Origin: NC2004 sp050874905
GTDB taxonomy: Bacteria > Bacillota > Clostridia > Lachnospirales > Lachnospiraceae
Length of the DNA stretch: 64,000 nt
NCBI GenBank assembly: GCA_050874905.1
Contig: JBNMLP010000006.1
Coordinates: forward strand, 72,815 to 136,814
Direction of reading: 5' to 3'
In this document: positions 34,260 to 43,498 of the stretch, in pieces
How the letters are laid out: the number at the start of each line of letters is the position of its first letter
Position numbering within the stretch: the first letter of the stretch is position 1
Translations under genes and position numbers: made by a program
Notes under the pieces: model-generated
Databases searched by the model: none
Told to the model about the DNA's origin: nothing
The model's input: the letters and a program-made list of their open reading frames with translations, nothing else

Positions 34260-35162
34260 TTATTCATTTTGCAACTTAGAAAGCTGCTGTTTCAGTATTG
34301 CAATCTCTTCTTTCTGTTCTTGCAATGTAGCATCTTTTTCTTGCAATGCGATATTTTTTTCTTCAAGCTCCGCTTTCTGCTGATTGATCTCTTCCTGCAT
34401 TTCATCGATCATATAACTTACTGTATTCCGGTCTAATTCCTGCAATTCTTTGGAAAACATCCCCATCACCTTCTTTGTGTTCCGGCACAGCTCAGACAGG
34501 TCTTTGTACAGTGGAATAAATTCCGGATAGGATTCTATCAGGTTTATGATCTCATCCGGCTCCTCTGCGCTAAAGAATGTCAGCCATGCTTCCAACTTGT
34601 TTTCGATAGGTTTATTGTGATGAGTTTTCTTAAAAATGTCAAGTGGCAGAAAGATATATTTCTGCAGCAGGTTAAGCTTTACACCACTGTCTACAACCTG
34701 TTCGGCACGATGGATGAATACATCCTTATAGGGATGAAATTCCTTTGGGCTGTTTTCATAGAGCACGATCGTGTAAACAGTCTTAATATCTTTGTAGCTG
34801 AATTTATGTTCCCTGCTCTGATCCCGGACGCGCTTGTACTGGCGCAGCAAAAGATCCGCAGAATAGCAGGCACACCGCTGTCCCGGAAACATATATCCTA
34901 CTTTCTGGACTTCTACATTGGCGATGCTTCCATCCCCAAGTTCCACAACAATGTCCGTTACCAATAACGATGTCTCGTCTGCAATCCTCGTGGAATCATA
35001 GAGTATCTTAACGCCCTTATCACCGGTACAGAAATCTAAAAATTCCTGCCGGTATTTTTCTTTCCACGATCCATACTCCAATTCCAGTCTTTGATCGGAG
35101 TGAATAGTTGTAAGCAGTTCTTCCCTTGTAGGAAGCAGTGGAAAATAGTCTCGTAATGTCAT
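34260..35162 (-). CDS. PD-(D/E)XK nuclease family transposase-like protein (Rpn/PDDEXK_2)
   Basis: 300 residues. The nuclease core has Asp in LLVTDIVVELGDG and the ExQ element in NVEVQKVGY, then CACYSADLLLRQYKRVR, typical for this family. A long coiled coil (about 245-298) with repeated EEKNIALQEKDATL-like heptads ends the protein. The N-terminal 65 residues differ from the long-form sequence kept in the adjacent remnant, so the amino end may have been swapped. The GGAGGA site is 22 bases from the ATG, an unusual distance; an upstream non-ATG start is possible. Family members can promote RecA-independent recombination. Confidence 0.85.
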   Translation of the reverse strand: MTLRDYFPLLPTREELLTTIHSDQRLELEYGSWKEKYRQEFLDFCTGDKGVKILYDSTRIADETSLLVTDIVVELGDGSIANVEVQKVGYMFPGQRCACYSADLLLRQYKRVRDQSREHKFSYKDIKTVYTIVLYENSPKEFHPYKDVFIHRAEQVVDSGVKLNLLQKYIFLPLDIFKKTHHNKPIENKLEAWLTFFSAEEPDEIINLIESYPEFIPLYKDLSELCRNTKKVMGMFSKELQELDRNTVSYMIDEMQEEINQQKAELEEKNIALQEKDATLQEQKEEIAILKQQLSKLQNE

Positions 35163-35536
35163 TTGTTTTTTCTGTATGATCAGTTCCTCCTGTCATTCGT
35201 TTTACAGCTGTATGAAAATATCGTATCACAGCAAAAACAGTCTGTCCAACAACGATTCGTTGTTAAAAATAACAACCTGTGGTTGTCAGGGTCGAATAAG
35301 ATGTGTCGAAACATAGAGGGATGACAATGAAATTTCAGGTAGAAATAAGCGTATTTTTCTATGTGAAAAATGACTAAAAAAATGGCGTTTTTCTGCCCTA
35401 AATCCCTTTATTTTCGTGAGGTTGCCCACATGCTTTTTCGTGTACGGAAAAGGCAGGATATGGTAAAATAAAAACTAGGTATTTAGGGAGCGTTTCCTTA
35501 AAAAAAGAGTTAGAAAAACAAGTGGAGGTAGCGTGT
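35163..35536. other. Intergenic control region with two palindromes
   Basis: 374 bases between the divergent nuclease and surface protein genes. It contains AACAACGA-T-TCGTTGTT (35248-35264) and ACAACC-TGT-GGTTGT (35272-35286), and an extended -10 (TGG TAAAAT, 35461-35469) for the surface protein. No small gene or known riboswitch is recognisable. Confidence 0.55.
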
Positions 35537-38500
35537 ATGAAACAAGGTTTGATGCGAAGGAGAATAGCAAGATGTGTGGCACTGTTTTATGTGTTGTTCG
35601 TAGTGCTCAGTGATATGGCAGGCACGGGAGCAAGCTTTGGAGCGATACGGACAAAAGCGGCAGCCGCTGTGCCGGTAAAAAACAATGCCTGCTTTACGGA
35701 TAAATCAGCTGGGGTGAGCTACCCGGCAGATGTCAGTATAACAGGAACTGCTCAAAATAATGTGGTTACGCTATCTGTTACGAAAACATCAGCAAATGAT
35801 AATTCTTTAGGAAGATATGAGATTTACAGTGTTAAGTATAATGGAAATGAGTATTTTTCAAAAGGATTATATCAGAATTCTACTACAACAGGATTGTATT
35901 ATGATAATTCAAAGGGAAAGTGGGTTTTTGTAGGTGCATCATCTGCAGGAGATCTTGAAGTGCAGATTACAGGTGAAATTTTTTCCAGTGTAGACACGAC
36001 ATTGAATTGCCTGACAATGTACAGTAACAATTATTCATTAACTCCGACGATAGGAAACTATTATGATCTTTCTACTTATATAAATGAAAGCAGTAATCAG
36101 GATCATTTTAAAATGCGATACTATAATTATGGAGGAACACTTTCTAGTGAAATAACTTGTTCTGGTGGGATTATGTATAAATATGTATCGCAAAGAGATG
36201 GAAAGGATTATTACAACGCTTATTACGGTGGTTCCTATTTTGGATTAACAGGAGAAAGTAATCCGGTTACTTCTATTATTCTTGTAAAGGGAGAAAAGAA
36301 AACTACAACAGTTACTTTGGGCAGAAAGCCAGGAACGAATGAATTTTATATGGAGAGTTCATCAGGTGTACTTACGAGTGCAATTACACAGATATCGCAG
36401 TACGGAGGCAAAAGTTATGATATGTCGTATGACTATTCTGATGGTGGAAAACTGTATTATGTTGGTTTGGGAACAAGCTCTTGTTCTATGCAATGTTGGT
36501 GGAATAGTTCTGATATAAAGTGCGATGGTAAAAGTCCGGATGATGTGATAATTGTAGATGATTATAGTGGGAAATCTGATAATAATGGAAAACAAAATCT
36601 CTATTGGTATGGGCCAAAATCATCCACACTTTCTTTGAATAAAGGAGCAACAGGTAATATTGCTGACAATCTTATCAACACAAAAGGATTGAAGGGGGAT
36701 TATGCAGGTGAAGTAACTGAGCTACGTAATACTTCAGGGACAAAACTTGCAAATATGAGTGATGACTATATTACGATTACTTCAAACGGTGATATAACAG
36801 TGAAAAAGGAATTTTCAAGTGACCGGACATATCAACTTATTACGAAAAGCAGACGTAACATTATAGCAAAAGATGAAGATGATGAGAATTGCATTAAAAA
36901 AGTAGTTGAGGGTAATAAAGATACCTATGGCGAAGATGAATGGACGGTTACTTTAACACTCAAGGCAAATGCCGGTTCTTCCACCTCTGAATCCACTACC
37001 ACAACCCAGGCTACCCAGGCAACCACTACAACGCAATCCACGCAGGCTCCAGCACCAACCTTAAAAAGTATCTCCCTGTCACAAAGTACCTACGGAGAAA
37101 GTACTGATGACTATAAAACGGTAAATGCAAAACCGACGGAAGCTTCTATCCGTTCAGCATTTACTGCCAATGCAGTATATAGCGATAATACAACGAAAGC
37201 AATCGCATTGACAGCTTCCAATGCTAAAGTAGAGATCAATACACCAACCGAAGTGAGCCGGGGAAGTGCAACCTCTACAGGGACGAAGGTAACTTATCGG
37301 GGAAGTGCAAAGATAACAGTAACGCAGGGAAGTATATCTGCTTTTAAAACAGTATATTATACCTATTCAGAAACGGTTGCGAATAATTCATATGCGATCA
37401 CGAAAACGGTTACTCCGACTGCTTATGCAGGTAAGGTTACCGTATCAGACGCTTCCGCATCCTACGGACAGAGTATCACCGTGACCGTAGCGGATTCCGG
37501 CAGTGAAGATGCAAAAGATCCAACACTTTATGTAGGTGATGAAAAGCAGAAATTAACCAATGGACAGGCAACCTTTACCATGCCGGATAATGACGTAACA
37601 GTAGAGGTATACTATAAAACACCTAAGGTAACATTGACACCAAAAAGCAGTACGGAAAAGACTGACAAGGATACTCCGGCAGTAAAAACCGGAAAATTGA
37701 CTAAAGAACAGCTTACTGCACTTTATGATGTGACGGGCAGTTATGAGGATGCTAAGGGGAACACTATGTCTGGAACACCAGCTGTGTCAGTGGATCAAAA
37801 AGAGTCTTCAACAACAAGCGGGACGATGACAACTACACTTGTGACAGCTACTATCACCGCAACACTTGGAAGTCAAAAGAAAACACAAACATACTATTAT
37901 CAGTATTCCAAAGATGTAGGACATAGCATTACAGTATCTGTAACCCCATCAGAGGAAGCGAGTGGTGTTGCCTGCTCTGCTGTAAAAGCCAAAAGCGGAG
38001 ATAGCATTACGATTACGGTGCCAGTCAGTTCCTTATTAAAAAATCCTGTGGTGAAAATGAATGATACAGAGCTTTCCAGCTACACACAGGATGCAGCGAA
38101 AACAAAACGCAGTTATACATTTTCTATGCCGGATCAGGATGTTTCTGTTTCGGTAGCTTATACGAAGTATAACAGTACAACAATAAACAGTGGATTAAGT
38201 GTAAATGCAAATATTCCATCCAATAAGGCAGCAGAACTGACGAAGGCAGAGTTGTTAAAATTAATTTCTGCTACTCACAATTTTACAAATTATTCTACAA
38301 AGAAGGCAGAAACAGAGGCAGTTACATTGACGGAGAGTAATCTTGCGGTATCGGATGTATCCAGTCAGTTGCAGGAGGATGGTTACACTAAAAAATATGT
38401 GAAGAAGGTAACAGCATCTGTTTCCTCTTTGGATGGTAAAACCGTGACGGCAGCTTATTATTACAGCTTTGAAAAGGATGAGGGACATACAGTTGCACTC

Positions 38501-41416
38501 AGCAAAGCACAGAGTGATCTGGATGTAACGCCGGGACTTGATAAGACAAAGGCGGCAGCAGGACAGACCGTTACTGTTACATTGCCGGAAAGCAGAAAAT
38601 GCATCGATCCGTCTGTGACCGTAAAGACAAAAGCTGGAGTGAATGTAACCTACCAGACAAAAGCGGATAGTATTACCTTTACGATGCCGGACACGGACGT
38701 GACGGTTACCGTATCTTATCAGGTATTAAATAAAGTGCAGGTAAGTGTTGCAAAGGAAACGCTTAATACAAAGGAAACCACGACTTATGAAAATGATATT
38801 GCGTTATCTGAGTTGTGTGAGAAGTATCCGGAAATGGCTTCCTATACATTGACCTATGGAGCGTCTACGGTCAAAACAGGAACCCTTGCATACTCCGATA
38901 CCTTTTTCCAAAAGGGAGCGAAAGTAAAAGATTCTGAAGATGCCAGTTATGCCTATTATAAAGTTCCGGTTAACATAAACTATTCGTATGAAGGAATTAA
39001 GGCAAGTCCGGTCACCTGTTATTATTATTATAAAGAGAAAAAGGGTAAGTATAAGGTCACGCTTCAGATGGCGAGTGGTCAGGAGAACATGGAAAACTCG
39101 GTTGAAAAAGTGGATACTGCGAATGAAGGACAGACGGTTACGATCACTACATCTCCATCGAAAAAGCTGGCATATGCATTTGCATCTGTTGTCTCAGAGA
39201 ATAAAACGATTCAGATAACAGAGCTTTCCGATGCTTCATTAAAAGCAGGCAGTAAAAAATATTCCTTTACGATGCCGGCGGCTGATGTCACAATTACGGT
39301 AACTTATCAGACGGTGAGCAGCATTACCTGTTCCGGGTTAAAAACTGCTTATCAGGCGGGTGAAGACCGTACCTACCAAGGAGCAGCATTAACTGCATAC
39401 TATGGAAGTGACAATAAAAACAGTATCACATATGATCTCGAAGAATTGATACAGGAAGGCTTAGTTACTATAGGAGAGGAGCGCAGTGCGATCAATGAAG
39501 CCTTATCCAAGGATGGAAAAACAGTTTATGATCGTTCGGTAACGTTGACATATGCTGGTGAGGAATATGTATACAATTATACGGTAGAAGAAACGGATTC
39601 CTATACGGTAACCGTAAACATGAGTCCTGCGGAATTGAGCAAAGCAAATGTTTCCTGTCCTAAAACATCCGGACAGTATGGAGATGAAATCAGCTTTACC
39701 GTAGTGAAGCAGATCTCAGAAAAATATAAAGATCCGGTGGTAAAAATAAATGGTGAAGAGATAACTGCAGGGGCAGATGAAAACTATCGCTTTATACTGG
39801 AAAAGAACACGATCATTTCTGTAAGCTATGCAGTACTTTCCGAGATCGCAATTGAAACGCCTGTCGATGGAAGTAACTTTGCAAATGAATTAAGTGAGCA
39901 GGTATTGGCATCATTACTTTCTGCAAAGACGGTTTATAAACGGGATGGGGTAACATTAGATGATACAGATGATATTTCCCTCACCTCGGATAATCTTACG
40001 ATTGGTGAAAAGACAACGACTTCGGCTAACGGAATAGTAACCTGTAAAGTTCCTGTTACCGTAACGGTTACCTATGCGGGAGTAACAGGTGAAAAGACCT
40101 TTACTTATACTTATCCGGAATATGAAGTGAGCCTGGAAGAAGGTTCCGAGCAGGCAGCACTTTCTAAAACACAGGTGAAGCTTGGAGAAACCTTTACGAT
40201 TACTCCGGCAAGTGGTAAGAAATTTGCTTTTGTTACGATCAACGGAGAGAAACTCAGCTTCACAGATGCGGCGGCACCGATCAATGTAACGTTTACCCGC
40301 GCGTATCAGAAAACAGGCCAGGGTGTTCTTGTAAAGGTTCTTTACGAAAAGGAACAAGGACAGGAAATTACAGTAGAACCTCCAAAAGAGACGATAGAAG
40401 TTACCAAAGATCCGATCAGTGAGGAGGAGGCAGCAGAATTAGAAAAAGATCTCAATAAACTGGTACAGGGAGTTACCGTAACAGTAACCAAAGATGGAAC
40501 TGCAAAAACGGTTGATCTGTCGGATCCTTCCATTGAAAAATCGCTGGAAGGTGAGCCGGAAGAGATGATAAGTGCAGATGGCAGCTATGCAGAGCGTATC
40601 TACAAGGTCAAAGCAGTGGTAGAAGATAAGATCACGTACGTCAGTGTGTCAGTTAAGGTGAGCAGGAAACAGACATCCGGGGATGCGTCTGGGGATGCAG
40701 GAAAAGACGATAACAAAGGAAATGATCAGCCGGCCGATGATCCAAAGCCAGACACACCATCTGTCCCACAGCCAAAACCGGGAAATAATGGAGCAGACAG
40801 CAGCTTAGGATATGATGGTCCTGCAGATACAGATGATGCTGTACAGGAAAAAGAACTTGCGATACCGGGTACAGTAGATTCCATGAAAGTAACGGCCAAG
40901 AAAGGCAAGATTACTGTAACATGGGATGAGGTAGAGGATGCGACCGCATATGAGGTATATATTTCCAAGAAGAAGGGAAGTGCATACTTAAAAGCGGCAA
41001 CCGTAGAGCAGAATGATGCAAAAGATAGTTATAAATGTATCATCAAGAAGTATAACGGCGCAAAACTCAAAAAGAACCAGAAATATTACATCAAGATCCG
41101 TGCGATCAATTTGGACTCTGATACAGAAGTGGTAACCACGAATCAGACAGCAAGGAGTCAGAAAAACGGTCGCCTTTATGTGACAGTAAAGCAGGTCAAA
41201 AAAGCAGTATCATACACCGTAAAGGCTTCCTTAAAGAAAAATGGCAAATACAAAAAGCTGTTCACCTTTGATGAAGACGGAAGAAAGAAATACACGAACT
41301 TCAAACGAGGTCAGAAGAAAAATGAGAAATATTTTATTAAAGTAGAAACGACCATTGAAAATGGTGACTGCAGTTACGGAAGTTTTAACACCGTAAAAAC
41401 GATCAAAGCGAAATAA
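35537..41416 (+). CDS. Giant secreted surface protein with InlB B-repeat-like modules
   Basis: 1959 residues from the ATG at 35537 (GGAGGT 8 bases upstream; the GTG at 35522 is too early). A signal peptide (about 1-45) is followed by a unique, Tyr/Ser/Asn-rich domain (about 50-475), a Thr/Gln linker, and about six modules of 165-195 residues. Each module ends with a beta strand of the form FTMPDxDVTVxVxY (nucleotides near 37570, 38120, 38680 and 39270, degenerate near 39800 and 40290), typical of divergent InlB B repeats. An Asp/Pro-rich linker and a Lys-rich fibronectin III-like domain (about 1785-1955) close it. There is no LPXTG or membrane anchor; adhesion or glycan binding is the likely role. 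Confidence 0.9.
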   Translation: MKQGLMRRRIARCVALFYVLFVVLSDMAGTGASFGAIRTKAAAAVPVKNNACFTDKSAGVSYPADVSITGTAQNNVVTLSVTKTSANDNSLGRYEIYSVKYNGNEYFSKGLYQNSTTTGLYYDNSKGKWVFVGASSAGDLEVQITGEIFSSVDTTLNCLTMYSNNYSLTPTIGNYYDLSTYINESSNQDHFKMRYYNYGGTLSSEITCSGGIMYKYVSQRDGKDYYNAYYGGSYFGLTGESNPVTSIILVKGEKKTTTVTLGRKPGTNEFYMESSSGVLTSAITQISQYGGKSYDMSYDYSDGGKLYYVGLGTSSCSMQCWWNSSDIKCDGKSPDDVIIVDDYSGKSDNNGKQNLYWYGPKSSTLSLNKGATGNIADNLINTKGLKGDYAGEVTELRNTSGTKLANMSDDYITITSNGDITVKKEFSSDRTYQLITKSRRNIIAKDEDDENCIKKVVEGNKDTYGEDEWTVTLTLKANAGSSTSESTTTTQATQATTTTQSTQAPAPTLKSISLSQSTYGESTDDYKTVNAKPTEASIRSAFTANAVYSDNTTKAIALTASNAKVEINTPTEVSRGSATSTGTKVTYRGSAKITVTQGSISAFKTVYYTYSETVANNSYAITKTVTPTAYAGKVTVSDASASYGQSITVTVADSGSEDAKDPTLYVGDEKQKLTNGQATFTMPDNDVTVEVYYKTPKVTLTPKSSTEKTDKDTPAVKTGKLTKEQLTALYDVTGSYEDAKGNTMSGTPAVSVDQKESSTTSGTMTTTLVTATITATLGSQKKTQTYYYQYSKDVGHSITVSVTPSEEASGVACSAVKAKSGDSITITVPVSSLLKNPVVKMNDTELSSYTQDAAKTKRSYTFSMPDQDVSVSVAYTKYNSTTINSGLSVNANIPSNKAAELTKAELLKLISATHNFTNYSTKKAETEAVTLTESNLAVSDVSSQLQEDGYTKKYVKKVTASVSSLDGKTVTAAYYYSFEKDEGHTVALSKAQSDLDVTPGLDKTKAAAGQTVTVTLPESRKCIDPSVTVKTKAGVNVTYQTKADSITFTMPDTDVTVTVSYQVLNKVQVSVAKETLNTKETTTYENDIALSELCEKYPEMASYTLTYGASTVKTGTLAYSDTFFQKGAKVKDSEDASYAYYKVPVNINYSYEGIKASPVTCYYYYKEKKGKYKVTLQMASGQENMENSVEKVDTANEGQTVTITTSPSKKLAYAFASVVSENKTIQITELSDASLKAGSKKYSFTMPAADVTITVTYQTVSSITCSGLKTAYQAGEDRTYQGAALTAYYGSDNKNSITYDLEELIQEGLVTIGEERSAINEALSKDGKTVYDRSVTLTYAGEEYVYNYTVEETDSYTVTVNMSPAELSKANVSCPKTSGQYGDEISFTVVKQISEKYKDPVVKINGEEITAGADENYRFILEKNTIISVSYAVLSEIAIETPVDGSNFANELSEQVLASLLSAKTVYKRDGVTLDDTDDISLTSDNLTIGEKTTTSANGIVTCKVPVTVTVTYAGVTGEKTFTYTYPEYEVSLEEGSEQAALSKTQVKLGETFTITPASGKKFAFVTINGEKLSFTDAAAPINVTFTRAYQKTGQGVLVKVLYEKEQGQEITVEPPKETIEVTKDPISEEEAAELEKDLNKLVQGVTVTVTKDGTAKTVDLSDPSIEKSLEGEPEEMISADGSYAERIYKVKAVVEDKITYVSVSVKVSRKQTSGDASGDAGKDDNKGNDQPADDPKPDTPSVPQPKPGNNGADSSLGYDGPADTDDAVQEKELAIPGTVDSMKVTAKKGKITVTWDEVEDATAYEVYISKKKGSAYLKAATVEQNDAKDSYKCIIKKYNGAKLKKNQKYYIKIRAINLDSDTEVVTTNQTARSQKNGRLYVTVKQVKKAVSYTVKASLKKNGKYKKLFTFDEDGRKKYTNFKRGQKKNEKYFIKVETTIENGDCSYGSFNTVKTIKAK

Positions 41417-41428
41417 AAGAGGCTGAGG

Positions 41429-41455
41429 AAAACACCCCGTTTTGGGGTGTTTTTC
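41429..41455 (+). terminator. Terminator of the surface protein gene
   Basis: AAAACACCCC (41429-41438) pairs with GGGGTGTTTT (41444-41453), loop GTTTT, followed by T residues. The lysA -35 box starts within three bases. Confidence 0.95.
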
Positions 41456-41484
41456 TTGACAAATGGGCATGTGATAGATATGAT
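41456..41484 (+). promoter_or_regulatory. lysA promoter
   Basis: TTGACA (41456-41461), 17-base spacer, TATGAT (41479-41484), 42 bases before the ATG. Confidence 0.9.
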
Positions 41485-41526
41485 TAGTAGGAATAGTTAG
41501 GAATAACATGCTAGGAGGATAAGTAC

Positions 41527-42777
41527 ATGGAGAAGAAGCCATTTGTAACGAAGGAACAGTTAGATGAGATTGTAGCCAAATATCCGACTCCATTTCATTT
41601 ATATGACGAGAAGGGCATTCGTGAAAATGCGAGAAAATTAAAACAGGCATTTTCATGGAACAAGGGATTCCGCGAATATTTCGCAGTAAAAGCAACCCCC
41701 AACCCAACGATATTAAAGATTTTACAGGAAGAGGGCTGTGGTACAGACTGTTCTTCCTTAACAGAGCTGATGATGTCCGATATGTGTGGATTCAAAGGAA
41801 ATGACATTATGTTTTCCAGCAATGACACTCCGGCAGAGGAGTTTGTGAAAGCAAGAGAATTAGATGCGATCATCAACCTGGATGATATTACCCACATTGA
41901 CTTTTTGGAGAAAGCAGCCGGTATTCCCAAGAAGATCTGCTGTCGTTTCAATCCGGGTGGTAAGTTTGCGATCGCTACAACGATCATGGATAATCCGGGC
42001 GATGCCAAGTATGGTATGACAAAGGATCAGATCATTGAGGCATACAAACGGCTGAAAGATATGGGTGTCGAAGAATTTGGTATGCATGCATTTTTAGCAA
42101 GCAATACTGTAACCAATGAGTATTATCCGACACTGGCTAAGATCTTATTTGAATTAGCTGTGGAAATCCGTGAAAAAACAGGGGTTACCTTAAGCTTTAT
42201 TAACCTGTCTGGCGGTGTGGGTGTACCTTATACACCGGATAAAGAACCAAATGACATTTTAGCGATCGGAGCAGGTGTACACAAGGTATATGATGATGTT
42301 TTAGTTCCTGCCGGAATGGGTGACGTCAAGATCTTTACAGAGCTGGGACGTTTCATGCTTGCACCATATGGTCATCTGGTAACAAAGGCAATCCATGAGA
42401 AGCACACCTATAAAGAGTATATTGGTGTAGATGCGTGTGCCGTGAATCTGATGCGTCCTGCGATGTATGGAGCGTATCATCACATCACGGTTATGGGCAA
42501 AGAAGATGCACCGCATGACCATATTTATGATGTGACAGGTTCTCTTTGCGAGAACAATGATAAATTTGCAATCGACCGGGAACTTCCAAAGATTGATATG
42601 GGAGACCTTTTGGTGATCCACGATACCGGAGCGCATGGTTTTGCAATGGGATACAATTATAATGGTAAATTAAAATCAGCAGAGATCCTGCTGAAAGAAG
42701 ACGGCACTACAGAAATGATCCGTCGTGCGGAGACGCCGGATGATTACTTTGCAACACTTCGTGGCTTTGGTTTATAA
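41527..42777 (+). CDS. lysA: Diaminopimelate decarboxylase
   Basis: 416 residues, PLP-dependent fold III enzyme. Lys55 in YFAVKATPNP binds PLP; HAFLASNT, NLSGGVGVPY, the ELGRFMLAPYG motif and CENNDKFA (which supplies the substrate-side Cys) are in the expected order, and HDTGAHGFAMGYNYNGK ends the active site. It makes L-lysine from meso-diaminopimelate. Orthologues of this slightly divergent type are common in Clostridia. It has its own promoter and terminator; no lysine riboswitch is visible in the 40-base leader. Confidence 0.94.
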   Translation: MEKKPFVTKEQLDEIVAKYPTPFHLYDEKGIRENARKLKQAFSWNKGFREYFAVKATPNPTILKILQEEGCGTDCSSLTELMMSDMCGFKGNDIMFSSNDTPAEEFVKARELDAIINLDDITHIDFLEKAAGIPKKICCRFNPGGKFAIATTIMDNPGDAKYGMTKDQIIEAYKRLKDMGVEEFGMHAFLASNTVTNEYYPTLAKILFELAVEIREKTGVTLSFINLSGGVGVPYTPDKEPNDILAIGAGVHKVYDDVLVPAGMGDVKIFTELGRFMLAPYGHLVTKAIHEKHTYKEYIGVDACAVNLMRPAMYGAYHHITVMGKEDAPHDHIYDVTGSLCENNDKFAIDRELPKIDMGDLLVIHDTGAHGFAMGYNYNGKLKSAEILLKEDGTTEMIRRAETPDDYFATLRGFGL

Positions 42778-42799
42778 AAACAATTAAAACAAGAAAAAT

Positions 42800-42875
42800 A
42801 AGAACCTGTAATGTGAAAAGCTGTACATGCACCATGATTGGTGCGTGTACAGCTTTGACATTGCAGGTTCTTTTT
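42800..42875. terminator. Long bidirectional terminator between lysA and the cyclophilin gene
   Basis: About 34 bases on each side pair with few mismatches (AAGAACCTG... with ...CAGGTTCTT; centre GCACC ATGATT GGTGC), with TTTTTA on plus and TTATTTTTC on minus. Confidence 0.93.
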
Positions 42876-42893
42876 ATTGTATAAGACTGCGTG

Positions 42894-43412
42894 TTACATA
42901 TGCTCTGGTTCTGGATAAGTTACACCCATTGTATCAACAGTTACCTTTTTCATAACCTGATCTTCTCTTGGGCGATCAGAATAATCAGTTGCTACTTCAG
43001 CGATCTTGTCTACTACATCCTGACCTTCGATGATCTTACCAAAGGCAGCATACTGTCCATCCAGATGTGGAGAGGTTTCGTGCATGATAAAGAACTGTGA
43101 TCCGGCACTGTCCGGGTGCATGGCTCTTGCCATAGAAAGCACACCTTTCTCATGCTTTAATGGGTTGTCTACCCCGTTCATTGCAAATTCTCCCTTGATG
43201 TGATAACCAGGACCACCGGTACCATTTCCATCAGGGCATCCTCCCTGGATCATAAAGCCCTTGATGACACGGTGAAAGATCAGTCCATCATAAAATCCTT
43301 TCTGGATCAGGGAAATAAAGTTGTTTACGGAAATTGGGGCAATATCCGGATAAAGCTCCGCTTTCATAATGTCGCCATTTTCCATTTCAATTGTTACAAT
43401 TGGATTTGCCAT
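42894..43412 (-). CDS. Cyclophilin-type peptidyl-prolyl cis-trans isomerase
   Basis: 172 residues from the ATG at 43412 (AGAAAGGATG site). Conserved cyclophilin blocks: GLIFHRVIKGFMIQGG, GTGGPGYHIKGEF, GVLSMARAMHPDSAGSQFFI and HLDGQYAAFGKIIEG, so the active-site Arg, Phe, Met and Gln residues are all there. No signal peptide, so it is cytoplasmic. It catalyses proline isomerisation in folding proteins. It has its own promoter. Confidence 0.96.
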   Translation of the reverse strand: MANPIVTIEMENGDIMKAELYPDIAPISVNNFISLIQKGFYDGLIFHRVIKGFMIQGGCPDGNGTGGPGYHIKGEFAMNGVDNPLKHEKGVLSMARAMHPDSAGSQFFIMHETSPHLDGQYAAFGKIIEGQDVVDKIAEVATDYSDRPREDQVMKKVTVDTMGVTYPEPEHM

Positions 43413-43446
43413 AGTTTGTTCATCCTTTCTGTTGTTCCTTGTAGCT

Positions 43447-43475
43447 ATTGTACACTGTAAGGGAGAAAAGCGCAA
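43447..43475 (-). promoter_or_regulatory. Promoter of the cyclophilin gene
   Basis: TTGCGC (43475-43470), 17-base spacer, TACAAT (43452-43447) on the minus strand. Confidence 0.65.
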
Positions 43476-43498
43476 CTGTGCTTGTAAAGAGGCTTTGG

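Noticed and set aside
33642..35162. An insertion sequence bounded by the repeated nuclease core
   Set aside because: The 420-base repeats are internal coding sequence of two family members, with no terminal inverted repeats or target duplication visible.
35287..35536. Cyclic di-GMP or other riboswitch upstream of the giant surface protein
   Set aside because: The conserved aptamer cores (for example the GCAAA-type and tetraloop receptor elements) are not visible.
41485..41526. Lysine riboswitch before lysA
   Set aside because: The leader is only about 40 bases, far too short for the aptamer.
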